A stretch of 64,000 nt of DNA, taken from assembly GCF_003584645.1 (NCBI RefSeq), contig NZ_AP017928.1:1266981-1330980 (forward strand), written 5' to 3'. Below, piece after piece: positions 18,476-27,917 of this stretch. How positions within the stretch are numbered: position 1 is the stretch's first letter; each line of letters begins with the position of its first letter. The translations under genes and the position numbers were made by a program. The notes under the pieces are model-generated. The model had not been told where the DNA came from. It saw only the letters and a program-made list of their open reading frames with translations, and did no database searches. This stretch comes from Methylocaldum marinum. Lineage in GTDB: Bacteria > Pseudomonadota > Gammaproteobacteria > Methylococcales > Methylococcaceae.

Positions 18476-20488
18476 TTAGAGAATCGACTCCACCTGTTTG
18501 ACGACATTTTCGACGGTAAAACCGAACTCCTTGAAGAGCAGGCCGGCCGGTGCAGATTCGCCGAAACGGTCTAAACCCACAACCTTGCCATCGAGACCTA
18601 CGTACTTGTACCAGCCATCGCTCACGCCGGCCTCGACAACGACGCGCTTTTTGACGGAAGCCGGCAGCACCGACTCACGGTATGCCGCATCCTGAGCGTC
18701 GAAAACGTTGGTCGAAACCATCGAAACCACGCGAATCTTCTTACCCTTGGCCGACAGTTCTTCCGCCGCCTTCAGCGCCAATTCCACTTCGGAACCCGTG
18801 GCGATGATGATCGCATCCGGCGCTCCATCGCTGTCGCGCACCACGTAGCCACCACGCCGGATGGCGTCGATCTGCGCCGGGGTGCGGGTCACGTGCGGCA
18901 GGTTCTGCCGCGAGAAGATCAGGCACGAAGGACCATCCTTGCGCTCGACCGCAGCCTTCCAGGCCACTGCGGTCTCCACAGAATCGCAGGGACGCCAAAC
19001 GTGCATATTTGGAATCATGCGTAGCGTGGCGGTTTGCTCAACCGGCTGGTGGGTGGGGCCATCTTCGCCCAAACCAATGGAGTCGTGGGTATAAACGTAG
19101 ATGACCGGAGCTTTCATCAGGGCAGACATACGCAGCGCGTTGCGCGCGTATTCGGAGAACATCAGGAAGGTTCCACCATAAGGCTTGAAACCGCCATGCA
19201 GGGCAATACCGTTCATGATCGCCGACATGCCGAACTCGCGCACGCCGTAGTAGACGTAATTGCCGTCGTAGCCTTCCGCATTCACGTTCTTGCAGCCGGA
19301 CCAGATGGTCAGGTTGGAGCCAGCAAGGTCAGCGGAGCCGCCCATGATTTCCGGCAGCAGGGGACCGTAACCGTTGAGGGCGTTCTGGGATGCCTTGCGG
19401 CTGGCGATGGTTTCCGCCTTCTCGTTGACTTTGGCGATAAAGGCTTCGGACTTTTCGGCCCAGTCCCGGGGCAGGTCACCTGTCATGCGACGCTCGAATT
19501 CCGCCGCAAGTTCGGGGAACTCGCTACGGTAATTCTCGAAACGGTCGTTCCAGTCAGACTCGGACTTCGCGCCGATTTCCTTGGCGTCCCACGCTTCATA
19601 AATTTCCGCGGGAACTTCGAACGCCGGATAAGGCCAGCCGATGGTCTCGCGGACCAGGGCGACTTCGTCCGCTCCCAGTGCGGCACCGTGGCATTCTTCC
19701 TTTCCCTGCTTATTTGGAGAACCCCAACCGATGATGGTCTGGCAGCAGATCAAAGAAGGCTTGTCGGTAACGGAGCGCGCCTCCTCGATGGCTTTCTTCA
19801 CGGACTCGGCGTCATGGCCGTCCACTTTCGAAATGACGTGCCAGCCGTAAGCTTCGAAGCGTTTCGGCGTATCATCCATGAACCAGCCCGGCGTATTGCC
19901 GTGTCCGCGCACTTCACCGTCGATCGATATGTTGTTGTCATCATAAAAGGCAATCAGCTTTCCGAGCTTCATCGAACCGGCGAGCGAACAGGCTTCGTGG
20001 GAAATGCCTTCCATCAGACAGCCATCGCCTAAAAAAACATAGGTATAGTGGTCGACAATTTTGTGTCCGGAACGGTTGAACTGGGCCGCCAGCGTACGTT
20101 CCGCCAAGGCCATGCCCACAGCGTTGGTAATGCCTTGCCCCAACGGACCAGTGGTGGTTTCGACGCCAGGCGCATAGCCATATTCCGGATGACCCGGTGT
20201 CCTGGAATGGAGCTGGCGGAAAGTCTTCAATTCTTCGATGGGAAGATCGTAGCCGGTCAAATGCAGCAACGAGTAGAGCAGCATTGAACCATGGCCGTTG
20301 GAAAGAACGAAGCGGTCGCGATCAGGCCATTTCGGGTTTGCCGGATTGTGCCGCATATAATCGTTCCAAAGCACCTCGGCAATATCAGCCATTCCCATGG
20401 GTGCTCCAGGATGCCCCGAATTCGCTTTCTGTACCGCATCCATGCTCAAGGCGCGTATGGCGTTTGCAAGTTCTCGACGCGAAGGCAT
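18476..20488 (-). CDS. tkt: Transketolase
   Basis: About 670 residues from the ATG at 20488, which has a strong AAGGAGGA just upstream; the frame continues to 20563 but without family character. Motifs: [19 protein letters not shown] (N-terminus), thiamine-diphosphate site [18 protein letters not shown] through DDNNISIDG, the transketolase motif in [19 protein letters not shown], and [18 protein letters not shown]. It moves two-carbon units between sugar phosphates and regenerates the formaldehyde acceptor in the RuMP cycle and Ru5P in the Calvin cycle. First gene of the string tkt-fba-cbbY-prk; divergent from tal. Confidence 0.97.
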   Translation of the reverse strand: MPSRRELANAIRALSMDAVQKANSGHPGAPMGMADIAEVLWNDYMRHNPANPKWPDRDRFVLSNGHGSMLLYSLLHLTGYDLPIEELKTFRQLHSRTPGHPEYGYAPGVETTTGPLGQGITNAVGMALAERTLAAQFNRSGHKIVDHYTYVFLGDGCLMEGISHEACSLAGSMKLGKLIAFYDDNNISIDGEVRGHGNTPGWFMDDTPKRFEAYGWHVISKVDGHDAESVKKAIEEARSVTDKPSLICCQTIIGWGSPNKQGKEECHGAALGADEVALVRETIGWPYPAFEVPAEIYEAWDAKEIGAKSESDWNDRFENYRSEFPELAAEFERRMTGDLPRDWAEKSEAFIAKVNEKAETIASRKASQNALNGYGPLLPEIMGGSADLAGSNLTIWSGCKNVNAEGYDGNYVYYGVREFGMSAIMNGIALHGGFKPYGGTFLMFSEYARNALRMSALMKAPVIYVYTHDSIGLGEDGPTHQPVEQTATLRMIPNMHVWRPCDSVETAVAWKAAVERKDGPSCLIFSRQNLPHVTRTPAQIDAIRRGGYVVRDSDGAPDAIIIATGSEVELALKAAEELSAKGKKIRVVSMVSTNVFDAQDAAYRESVLPASVKKRVVVEAGVSDGWYKYVGLDGKVVGLDRFGESAPAGLLFKEFGFTVENVVKQVESIL

Positions 20489-20965
20489 ATTTTCCTCCTT
20501 AATTTTTATGGTTAGGATTCGAACGTAGGGAGGGAATTTTATCAGTCTGGTGGACTTTGTCACCAGATTCCCGTATCTGGGCGGCTGGCAAGAATTTATT
20601 ATCCTTCTGTTTCAACGGAAAACCGGTCCCGTTTCGGCCGTTGAATTTTCATTTGGCGCCTTTCTCAATCACGCGTTTTTTCAACTGTCACAAATGCCAT
20701 GCGCAGGCCTAAGGCCACGCCGGCTCGGCGAAATGCGCTTCCCGCCGATTTGGCAGCGGTCCGTAGGTCCTGCCCTGCCGTTCTTGTTAAGACCGTTTGG
20801 TTCCATGTATCCTTAGCTGGTTATTGCTGTAGCGGGCCTAAAAGCATTTCCGATCAGGTAGTTCCGTCGGAGGGGCTAACTGTGGCCTGGTGCAATAGTA
20901 ATCGGGAGTCCGGATGCCACTGGAGCTCCTCAGACCCATATTACTCTGAAACGTAGGATTCGATT
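20489..20965. promoter_or_regulatory. Divergent tkt-tal control region with overlapping inverted repeats
   Basis: 477 bases between the divergent tkt and tal genes. Close to tkt lie two inverted repeats that share four bases: CTGGTG/CACCAG (20547-20552 with 20561-20566) and CCAGAT/ATCTGG (20563-20568 with 20575-20580). On the tkt transcript they would form mutually exclusive hairpins, about 60-90 bases before the start codon. They could instead be a regulator-binding palindrome (for example a LysR-type protein). The tal side carries nothing I can assign beyond TAGGA before its ATG. Confidence 0.45.
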
Positions 20966-21952
20966 ATGCCAAAGACCTTACTTGAACAACTCCGGGAAAT
21001 GACGGTTGTTGTGGCCGACACGGGCGACATTCAGGCTATAGAAACCTTTAAGCCCCGCGACGCAACTACCAATCCCTCTTTGATCACCGCTGCGGCCCAG
21101 ATGCCCCAGTACCAGGGCATTGTCGACGACACACTGAAAAGCGCAAGAGCCACTCTGGGCAAGGATGCAGCGGCGTCGCAGGTTGCGTCCCTCGCTTTCG
21201 ATCGGCTGGCCGTATCTTTTGGCCTGAAGATTCTCGAGATCATCGAAGGCCGGGTTTCCACGGAAGTGGATGCGAGACTTTCCTACGACACCGAGAGCAC
21301 CATTGCCAAGGCGCGCGAGATCATCACCCAGTACGACGCGGCTGGCATTTCGAAAGAGCGTGTGCTGATCAAAATCGCTGCCACTTGGGAAGGCATACAA
21401 GCAGCGGCAGTATTGGAAAAAGAAGGAATCCATTGCAACCTGACACTTTTGTTCGGCTTGCACCAGGCTATTGCTTGCGCCGAAGCGGGAGTTACCCTGA
21501 TTTCTCCGTTTGTCGGGCGAATCCTGGATTGGTACAAGAAGGACACCGGTCGGGACTCCTATCCGCCGGCCGAGGATCCTGGTGTCCTTTCCGTTACCCA
21601 GATCTATAACTACTACAAGAAATTTGGCTACCAGACAGAAGTCATGGGTGCAAGTTTTCGAAACATCGGCGAAATTACCGAGCTTGCCGGTTGCGACCTA
21701 CTCACCATAGCGCCTGCCCTGCTGTCCGAACTCCAGTCCACTGAAGGCGACCTGCCACGGAAACTGGATCCTGAAAAGGCTGCTGGGGCTTCGATCGAAA
21801 AGATAACCATGGATAAAGCGACTTACGATCGGATGCACGCCGAAAATCGTATGGCTTCGGAAAAACTTTCAGAGGGCATTGATGGTTTCACCAAGGCCTT
21901 GGAAACGCTGGAAAAACTTCTTGCGACCCGGCTTTCCTATCTTGAGGGCTAG
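20966..21952 (+). CDS. tal: Transaldolase (TalB type)
   Basis: 328 residues. Conserved blocks: ATTNPSLI near residue 35, [12 protein letters not shown] with the metal-free catalytic surroundings, [10 protein letters not shown] holding the Schiff-base lysine, CNLTLLF, and [11 protein letters not shown]. It exchanges dihydroxyacetone units between sugar phosphates and, with transketolase, closes the carbon rearrangement of the RuMP cycle. Divergent from tkt, so both may share regulation from the intergenic region. Confidence 0.96.
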   Translation: MPKTLLEQLREMTVVVADTGDIQAIETFKPRDATTNPSLITAAAQMPQYQGIVDDTLKSARATLGKDAAASQVASLAFDRLAVSFGLKILEIIEGRVSTEVDARLSYDTESTIAKAREIITQYDAAGISKERVLIKIAATWEGIQAAAVLEKEGIHCNLTLLFGLHQAIACAEAGVTLISPFVGRILDWYKKDTGRDSYPPAEDPGVLSVTQIYNYYKKFGYQTEVMGASFRNIGEITELAGCDLLTIAPALLSELQSTEGDLPRKLDPEKAAGASIEKITMDKATYDRMHAENRMASEKLSEGIDGFTKALETLEKLLATRLSYLEG

Positions 21953-22379
21953 GCATTCATAGCCTGAAACTGCTGGGTTCAGAGAAATTTCGGCTCTGAG
22001 ACCGGCGGGCGGCGACTTCTATGGCGGCGTGGAGCACGTCGACGGCCTGGAAGTAGTCGCCCCTTCGTTTTGCGTGCTTTGACAGACAAGCCAGGTCGCA
22101 CGGAGCGATTACGAGCGGCCGGAACGGCCGACTGAGTAAGGCAGCCACGGTTATGGGCGATTCCTTTTTGCACGAGGGGACGGACGATTGCCCTCGGCTG
22201 TCTTGACTTGTAAACAGACTCTAGGGCACCTCGAAAAACCCTGAATTTTGATGAAAACCCGGCTCTAATTTTTTGACCGGGCGGGCACACGAGCCGACTC
22301 CCTCACGCTCTTGTCGCCATTTCACTTTTCATTTTCCCCGAATCGCCCGCGTTGGGGGCCTTTCGGGCGAGGGTGGGCC
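21953..22379. other. Stretch between tal and the IS5-family element
   Basis: No intact gene. Just after tal there is a short repeat TCAGAG/CTCTGA that might help end transcription. The sequence GGGCACCTCGAAAAACCC near 22226 is a plausible outer end of the insertion sequence that follows; I could not find its inverted partner on the far side. A 63-residue minus-strand frame at 21957-22148 has no recognisable features. Confidence 0.4.
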
Positions 22380-23369
22380 TCAAAAGGCCACGACACCCGC
22401 CTGTTTCAGGTAAACCAGCCGCTTCAGGTTATAGCTGGCCGCCATCATCGTCATGGCAAAGTTCGCCCTCGCCTGGCCGATGGTGCGAATAAACTTGCCG
22501 CCCATTTGTGCGATGGCGGCGAAGGGATGCTCGACCCGTGCTCGGACCCGGGCGATGCGTTGATTACGTTGTTTCTGCCGTTCGGACAGCGGATGGTTGC
22601 GCTGGCCCTTGCGCTGGATGTGGTTGCGATAACCCGCTTCCTGGAGCTGGGCTTCCCGTTCCGCACTCGGATAGCCCTTGTCGGCATAGACGTCCCGGCT
22701 GGTGTTGCTAGTGTTCAACACCGCCTCAAAGTGCTGGCTGTCATGAGTAGCGGCGGTGCCGGTCTCGATCTTGCGGATAACCTTGTAGCGCTTGTCCACG
22801 TTGATGGAGAGCTTGTAGCCGTGGTGGCTCTTGCCGTGCTTCTTGGTCCAGGTGGCGTCCAGGTCTTTTTGCCGCCGCTTGGCCGGGCTCCAGTCCGCCG
22901 GCATCGCGCCTTCCTTCAGCATCTCCTTATCGTCCTTGCTGAAGTGCTGCTTTGGCGCAGGCACCAGGGTGGCGTCGATGATATGCCCCCCGCGGGCGAT
23001 GTAGCCATGCTTGAGCAACTGCCGCTCGATGCCGTCGAACAGCGCCTGGGCGCCGACCTCGCCGATGCGGTTCTCGAAGGTCCACATCGTGGTGCGGTCC
23101 GGGATGCTGGCCGAGTCCATCAGCCCGCAGAAGCGCTGGTAACTCATCCGATCAAGCAACTGGTATTCCATCTGCTCGTCCGAGAGATTGTTGACCCGCT
23201 TGAGAAACAGGATGCGCACCATCGTTTCGGTGGGAAACGGCGGACGACCGCCTTGCGGGCTGACCGGTCGGGGCGCCGCCTGATCCACGTCCGCGGCAAG
23301 CGCCGCAAAGTCGATGTGGGTCTCGAAGGCCACTCTAACAAAACATTTGTCTGAGTATTGATATGCCAT
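22380..23369 (-). CDS. IS5-family transposase (IS5 group)
   Basis: About 330 residues. N-terminal DUF772-type region (RVNNLSDEQMEYQLLDRMSYQRFC), then the DDE domain: first Asp in GGHIIDATLVPAP, second Asp in VYADKGYPS, and Glu in RVRARVEHPFAAI. These are the positions of IS5/IS903-type transposases. The frame is intact, so it could be active. I use the ATG at 23369 (MAYQYSDK); an upstream GTG at 23387 overlaps the ribosome site GAGGAGG. Element ends are not resolved. Confidence 0.88.
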   Translation of the reverse strand: MAYQYSDKCFVRVAFETHIDFAALAADVDQAAPRPVSPQGGRPPFPTETMVRILFLKRVNNLSDEQMEYQLLDRMSYQRFCGLMDSASIPDRTTMWTFENRIGEVGAQALFDGIERQLLKHGYIARGGHIIDATLVPAPKQHFSKDDKEMLKEGAMPADWSPAKRRQKDLDATWTKKHGKSHHGYKLSINVDKRYKVIRKIETGTAATHDSQHFEAVLNTSNTSRDVYADKGYPSAEREAQLQEAGYRNHIQRKGQRNHPLSERQKQRNQRIARVRARVEHPFAAIAQMGGKFIRTIGQARANFAMTMMAASYNLKRLVYLKQAGVVAF

Positions 23370-23557
23370 TCGTCGTCCGAATTCCACCTCCTCTTTGCCA
23401 TCTGTTCTATTTTCCGAGTCTAAATGCCGTAATTTGCGCTACGCAAAACCCGAAATGGCTTTCAAGACTGGTTGTCGAAATATCGACGACGCCGGACCAA
23501 AAAATTCGGCCGCGAGGATCAAGGTTTTCAAATTACCCGGATTGGAGTACTAAGCAA

Positions 23558-23935
23558 ATGCCCCACTCATTTCTCGCTGACCTAAAACTCTGTGTATCAG
23601 GCAGAATCGGCGTTTCCGCAAGCATCGCGGCAGTTTTATTCTCAGCCGGCGCGTCCGCTCATGTCATTAGCGAAGAGGATCATCATGCATTTGAGCACAA
23701 ATATGCCGACATATGCATAAAAGAAGAAAGGGCAAAGCCTAACAGAGTCATTACAAGCGATGACTCTCCCATCGTTAAGATGTGTGAATGTATTGCACAG
23801 GAAGAATCTAAACGCCTTACGATCGACGAAGTCAAAAAATTCCTTCGCGAAAACAAGTTTCCCGTGTCCTTGCTTATCAAGGCAGGCCAAGCCGAGAACA
23901 TTTGCTATCAAAAGTTGCAGCATCGAACCAAGTAA
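23558..23935 (+). CDS. Small secreted cysteine-containing protein, hypothetical
   Basis: 125 residues from ATG at 23558. Residues about 12-36 form a signal peptide with cleavage near ASA-H. The mature part is highly charged, with cysteines in DICIKE, KMCECIA and NICYQ. It contains an EF-like acidic stretch (SKRLTIDEVKKFL) but no clear calcium loop. The frame continues upstream to 23363, where it overlaps the IS, so the internal start is preferred. Family not recognised. It stands alone between the IS and phi. Confidence 0.55.
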   Translation: MPHSFLADLKLCVSGRIGVSASIAAVLFSAGASAHVISEEDHHAFEHKYADICIKEERAKPNRVITSDDSPIVKMCECIAQEESKRLTIDEVKKFLRENKFPVSLLIKAGQAENICYQKLQHRTK

Positions 23936-24390
23936 TAAATTCTTGGTCACCTGCAGCTTCAGCTTGCATGGTTTCCGCTGGCTATAGTGGGCCGGAACGA
24001 TTTTTCAATAACCTTTCGGGAATTTTGCTGAAAGCTGGTTTTGTAATCCCAAGCCACCGTCGCCCCAGCCAGTCGAGAAAAACGATGCGAAACGATAACA
24101 TCTGAACCAGAAAGCGGCCAGCGGAGCGATCTCAAAGCCGGACCCGTATCGCCTTTGACCGTCTTAGGTGACAACCGACTTAGAGGGGGAACGAAAAAGG
24201 AATGGCCTAAAGCATCGCGGCCGGACGCCTTTTCTTAAGCAGAACCGGCCACAAAGTCCTCGGTACCATCGAATCGCCGCGCGGAACAGATTAATTTTCC
24301 CGCGCTGCTGATTCGATACCGTTTGCAGAATGCATTTCCCTTGCATTGACCAGGACGATATATGCATATCGTCCTTAGTCTATCCAAACG
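23936..24390. other. Intergenic, no gene seen
   Basis: 455 bases between the small secreted protein and the 3' end of phi. Frames are short and show no protein-like pattern. TATATGCATATCG near 24360 is a small palindrome just past the phi stop; it has no T-run. Nothing further recognised. Confidence 0.4.
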
Positions 24391-24924
24391 CTACTCAAGG
24401 TTAGCGTGTCTTGTTCTCATCTCTTCTTCCGGAATTCCTTTCTCGTGGATGATGTGGGCAATCGTTGCTTCCAAAAAGACCAACGTCGATAACTCGAACG
24501 TCGTGCCCATGGGCATGCCAACAACCTTGCCATATTGCTCAGCGGTGCCGATTTGGCACACAAAATCCGCGAGATCGCCGATTGTCGAGCTGCTCTTTGT
24601 AGAAAGCAAAACGATTTTAGCGCCTTGTTCCTTGGCGCGCTTGGTGAACGCAATCATGGTCTCCGTTTCTCCGGAGCCAGAGATCACGATAAATAAATCA
24701 CCCTTTCGAATACTCGGGGTAACAATTTCACCAACAACATATGCATCATAGCCGCCATGCATCAGCCGCATCGCAAAAAATCTTGCGACTAATCCCGATC
24801 GACCGGCGCCGGCCACAAACACTCGTGATGCCTCGTCCAGTATACGAGTCAATTTTTCATCATAGGTAGCATCTGTAGCTTCCAGAACGCCAGAAATCTT
24901 ATCTATGATCGTTTTCTGATGCAT
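24391..24924 (-). CDS. phi: 6-phospho-3-hexuloisomerase
   Basis: 177 residues, a single SIS sugar-isomerase domain. Key stretches are VFVAGAGRSGLVARFFAMRL, the phosphate-binding ISGSGETETM and the C-terminal FELSTLVFLEATIAHII, with the catalytic Glu/His region. It converts D-arabino-3-hexulose-6-phosphate to fructose-6-phosphate, the second step of the RuMP pathway. AAGGGGC precedes the ATG. It starts 17 bases after the hps stop, so the two are co-transcribed. Its last eight residues match those of the fused paralogue at 39726. Confidence 0.96.
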   Translation of the reverse strand: MHQKTIIDKISGVLEATDATYDEKLTRILDEASRVFVAGAGRSGLVARFFAMRLMHGGYDAYVVGEIVTPSIRKGDLFIVISGSGETETMIAFTKRAKEQGAKIVLLSTKSSSTIGDLADFVCQIGTAEQYGKVVGMPMGTTFELSTLVFLEATIAHIIHEKGIPEEEMRTRHANLE

Positions 24925-24941
24925 CTCGTGCCCCTTTTCTC

Positions 24942-25583
24942 TTATGCAGCGCTGGCGAGCTCGCAGATCTCACGCGCCGCATCAGCAGGAGAGGCAGCGC
25001 CGTAAATCGCAGCGCCGACCACAACGATATTGGCACCTGCGCGCGCAACCTGTTGGACGGTAGACTGCTTGATTCCACCAGCGACAGAAATCCGGACGGG
25101 CAGCTTCAGTCTGGAAATAGCCTGCAGGTCGGCAAACGGCGTCTGGCCAGCAGCCTGCGCATCGAGACCGGTGTGCACGCCGATGATGTGAGCGCCCAAT
25201 TTCGCGGACTCTCTGGCGCAGGCGATTTTATCGGGTACATTGATGAGATCGACTTGAACTTCGGCATTGTGGGCGTTGGCCGCTTTGATCACGCCAGCGA
25301 TGGTTGGGAGCCCGGATACGCCGAGAACGGTGCAGATATCTGCGCCAGCCGCGTAGAAAGGTGTCGCTTCGTACTCGCCGGCGTCCATGGTCTTGAGGTC
25401 AACCAGGATCAGTTTGTTCGGGTATTTCTTTCTCAGTTCCTTAACCAGACTGACGCCGTTGTGCTTAATGCAGGGCGTTCCGATTTCGAAAATATCGACA
25501 TAAGGCGCCGCAAGGCCGGCAAGTTTCAAAGTCTGATTGACGTCCAAAGAATCTAAGGCCAATTGAATTAATGGTCTTGCCAT
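24942..25583 (-). CDS. hps: 3-hexulose-6-phosphate synthase
   Basis: 213 residues, OMP-decarboxylase-like barrel. Motifs: LIQLALDSLD, the catalytic LILVDLKTMDAGEYE (Asp-Lys-x-x-Asp pattern), VQVDLINVPD, IIGVHTGLDAQAAG and phosphate loops ISVAGGI and VVVGAAIYG. It condenses formaldehyde with ribulose-5-phosphate, the entry step of the RuMP cycle. GGAG precedes the ATG. A second, fused copy lies at 39726-40895 and is closely similar in protein sequence. Confidence 0.97.
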   Translation of the reverse strand: MARPLIQLALDSLDVNQTLKLAGLAAPYVDIFEIGTPCIKHNGVSLVKELRKKYPNKLILVDLKTMDAGEYEATPFYAAGADICTVLGVSGLPTIAGVIKAANAHNAEVQVDLINVPDKIACARESAKLGAHIIGVHTGLDAQAAGQTPFADLQAISRLKLPVRISVAGGIKQSTVQQVARAGANIVVVGAAIYGAASPADAAREICELASAA

Positions 25584-25673
25584 GATGGGTACTCCAACTT
25601 GTTATAGTTGATTAGATACTTATTAACTTAATCTTATAAATGCATTTTTTCTTCAAAACGCATTATTTGTTAA

Positions 25674-25702
25674 CTCTAAAGGAGAACCGGGATAGGTGTC
25701 AA
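25674..25702 (-). promoter_or_regulatory. Candidate sigma-70 promoter for hps-phi
   Basis: On the minus strand TTGACA (25702-25697) and TTAGAG (25679-25674) are separated by exactly 17 bases. The -35 box is a perfect match to consensus, the -10 box is weaker. Transcription would begin near 25667, giving a leader of about 84 bases that is unusually AT-rich. High expression would be expected for hps in a methanotroph. By-eye prediction only. Confidence 0.35.
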
Positions 25703-25933
25703 CGATCCTCTGCCGCTCTCTTATTTCTATCATCGCACGGAGACAACTCCGCGGCCAAGCGCATTGCGATTTCGCTACGCAGCACAGAAACAACCGGCGG
25801 ACAATGGCGATGAATCGAATCTACGGGATCATTCGGATCCACTACATAAGAGGTGTCTTTATCAGCGTCTGCGTATAACTGGAGCCGAAGCTGAACTTTG
25901 GGAGGAACCTATCACTTTCGACGATTACGGCTA
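25703..25933. other. Intergenic remainder between hps promoter and the repeat protein
   Basis: Together with the hps leader this makes a 350-base gap. No gene or repeat is recognised in this part; no T-run hairpin for the repeat-protein gene was found either. Confidence 0.35.
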
Positions 25934-26524
25934 TTATTTTGCGGTCTCTTCGAGCTTTTTCAGGTACTTCGCGACGCCGGTGGCAGGTTCCGCCGGCTTG
26001 GCAGCCGCCTCGGGCAGGCTCTTGAGGTACTTGGCGACGCCAGTTTCGGCTGCTGCCGTTTGGGTCGGTTCAGAAATGTTTTTCAGGTACTTGGCTACAC
26101 CTGTTTCTCCGGATGCAGCTGCGGCAACTGGCGCAGGAGCTGCGGACTGGGTCTTAGATCCGGACTGTCTGCTGCTCCAGACGACAAAACCAGCCAAACC
26201 AAGAACGATCAGACCGATAGGCAGATTTTCCGTCAGCGGATTTTCTGCCTTCGCAGCAGGTTCACTTGAACTGGAATCGTCTGCCGACGATACATTTGCC
26301 GATGACGCCGGCGAGCTTGCCGACTCCTCTTTTGCCTGTACGGCTTTTACGGCTTCCGCAGTCCGGGTCTCGGACGTTTTCTCGTGTTCGGTGATTAAAG
26401 CAGAATCCTGAGTGATGATTACCGGCTCAAAGTCTGCTGCTGGATATTCGGAATCGGCCTTGGCCAACGGGCTGGCTAGCAGCAGCGCCGTAAGTATAGC
26501 TTTTGTCAAATCGTGTTTTTTCAC
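25934..26524 (-). CDS. Exported single-pass membrane protein with three TGVAKYLK repeats
   Basis: 196 residues. Signal peptide at 8-23 (ILTALLLASPLAKA), an acidic Ser/Ala-rich stretch, one hydrophobic segment (LPIGLIVLGLAGFVVWS, about residues 101-117), then an Ala/Pro-rich tail with three copies of TGVAKYLK spaced about 20 residues apart (GETGVAKYLKNIS, AETGVAKYLKSLP, PATGVAKYLKKLE). The low-complexity linkers and conserved octamer look like a repeated docking or short-linear-motif array. With the signal cleaved, the tail would lie in the cytoplasm. Codon use differs between copies, so the protein motif rather than the DNA is conserved. No known family; it stands alone upstream of hps on the same strand. 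Confidence 0.65.
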   Translation of the reverse strand: MKKHDLTKAILTALLLASPLAKADSEYPAADFEPVIITQDSALITEHEKTSETRTAEAVKAVQAKEESASSPASSANVSSADDSSSSEPAAKAENPLTENLPIGLIVLGLAGFVVWSSRQSGSKTQSAAPAPVAAAASGETGVAKYLKNISEPTQTAAAETGVAKYLKSLPEAAAKPAEPATGVAKYLKKLEETAK

Positions 26525-26944
26525 ATCATTCTCCTAAACATCTTAAGATATGGATGACGACCCCGGCCGGCTTTGGCTGGTTGGCCACTCCTGATTTAGT
26601 ATAAGGGGGCGCATCATCAAATGGAATATATCAAACTCTTGCGAGAGCTTGAAAGTAGTGCGCCTTCAGCGGAGCCGCAAAGCCTACCACGAACTCCATC
26701 TCGGTTGCGAAGAAGACGATCGTGGCATGATCATAGTTTCGGTGGTGTCTAGAGTTCTATTTCTGTGAAATCCTGCTTAGCGCTTCCCCGGTCGAAATGG
26801 CACGGGCACGCCGACACGTCTAGTGCCCGCCTCGGAGATACGGATCAGCGAGGCTGTGAGTATACATACGCATCCAGGCTACGCATCAGGAGAAAATCCT
26901 GAATCTTGGCACGGCGGGTACGAGTACGTACAGAAACTAAACCG
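26525..26944. other. Intergenic, no gene seen
   Basis: 420 bases between the kdsB stop and the start of the TGVAKYLK protein. CTCCT just beyond 26530 is the ribosome site of that gene. A short plus-strand frame from 26621 encodes about 43 residues rich in Arg/Ser, with no ribosome site; I do not call it. Confidence 0.35.
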
Positions 26945-27718
26945 TCATCCAGGCTGACGACGTGACTGCAATACCCGATCGACGCGCCGTAGGTCCTCTT
27001 CGGTGTCGACACCGGCCTCGGGTGCTTCTTCGATAGGCAATACCAAAATTCGTTCGCCATGCCATAAAATGCGTAGCTGTTCAAGCGCTTCGACAGTTTC
27101 CAGTTTCGACGGCCGCCACTTGACGTAGCGCCGCAAGAAGCCGGCCGAATAGGCGTAAACACCGATATGCCGGAGATACGTAAAACTTTCCGGCAAGAGC
27201 GAACCCCCATTGGCAAAGCCTGTCCGAAACCAGGGAATCGGTGCCCGACTGAAATAAAGCGCGTAGCCATGCTGATCGAGTACGGTCTTGACCGTGTTCG
27301 GGTCGCAAATGTCTTTATAGTTCTTTATGGGTGTGGCAAGTGTCGCGATCTGCGTGGTGCGCTGCTCCGTTAGAGTCGTGGCAAGTATTCTTATCAAGTG
27401 CGGCCGGATTAGGGGTTCATCACCTTGAAGGTTGACTACGATTTCGTCGTCCGCCCATCCCAGTTGTTCGACCACTTCGGCGATACGTTCGCTGCCGCTC
27501 GCATGGTCCTCTCTGGTCATTAGCGCGTGTACCGGGAGATGGCTAACTGCTTCCCGAATGCGTTCATCGTCGGTGGCGACAACGACGCTGTCGCCTACTT
27601 CCAATGCGCGCTCGCAAACATGTACGATCATCGGGCGCCCAGCCAGCGGAAGCAGCGGCTTGCCGGGCAGCCTGCTCGAACCGTAACGGGCCGGTATGAC
27701 GATGTTGAAAGCCGGCAT
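26945..27718 (-). CDS. kdsB: 3-deoxy-manno-octulosonate cytidylyltransferase
   Basis: About 257 residues. The nucleotidyltransferase signature IPARYGSSRLPGKPL opens the protein; VVATDDERI, the substrate region VNLQGDEPLIRP and HIGVYAYS complete the CMP-KDO synthetase pattern. It activates KDO for lipopolysaccharide inner-core synthesis in the cytoplasm. It begins just after the trm112 stop (ATG at 27718), and is last in the run exbB-exbD-lpxK-trm112-kdsB. Confidence 0.95.
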   Translation of the reverse strand: MPAFNIVIPARYGSSRLPGKPLLPLAGRPMIVHVCERALEVGDSVVVATDDERIREAVSHLPVHALMTREDHASGSERIAEVVEQLGWADDEIVVNLQGDEPLIRPHLIRILATTLTEQRTTQIATLATPIKNYKDICDPNTVKTVLDQHGYALYFSRAPIPWFRTGFANGGSLLPESFTYLRHIGVYAYSAGFLRRYVKWRPSKLETVEALEQLRILWHGERILVLPIEEAPEAGVDTEEDLRRVDRVLQSRRQPG

Positions 27719-27719
27719 G

Positions 27720-27917
27720 CTATCCCTGCACCGAAAGAGCATCGTATTCTTCGAGACTGATCCTGCGCGCTTCGTTTTCGAGCATCACCGGAATATCATC
27801 GCGTATCGGATAGGCTAGACGGTCCGCTTTGCAAATCAACTCCTGCTGCTCTCTTCTGAAAAGAAGTTCGCCTTTGCAAATAGGGCAAACCAGAATCTCA
27901 AGTAATTTTCTGTCCAT
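27720..27917 (-). CDS. Trm112/YcaR family protein
   Basis: 65 residues with the family pattern [15 protein letters not shown], then [22 protein letters not shown] small zinc-ribbon-like protein nearly always found between lpxK and kdsB in gammaproteobacteria; in other systems Trm112 proteins stabilise methyltransferases. It overlaps the end of lpxK by 20 bases, indicating translational coupling. Confidence 0.9.
   Translation of the reverse strand: MDRKLLEILVCPICKGELLFRREQQELICKADRLAYPIRDDIPVMLENEARRISLEEYDALSVQG

Noticed and set aside
21957..22148. 63-residue minus-strand frame after tal
   Set aside because: No ribosome site, no recognisable motif; likely remnant or chance.
22220..23560. 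Full inverted-repeat pair for the IS5-family element
   Set aside because: A plausible end GGGCACCTCGAAAAACCC is seen on the left only; no inverted match was found on the right, so borders are not called.
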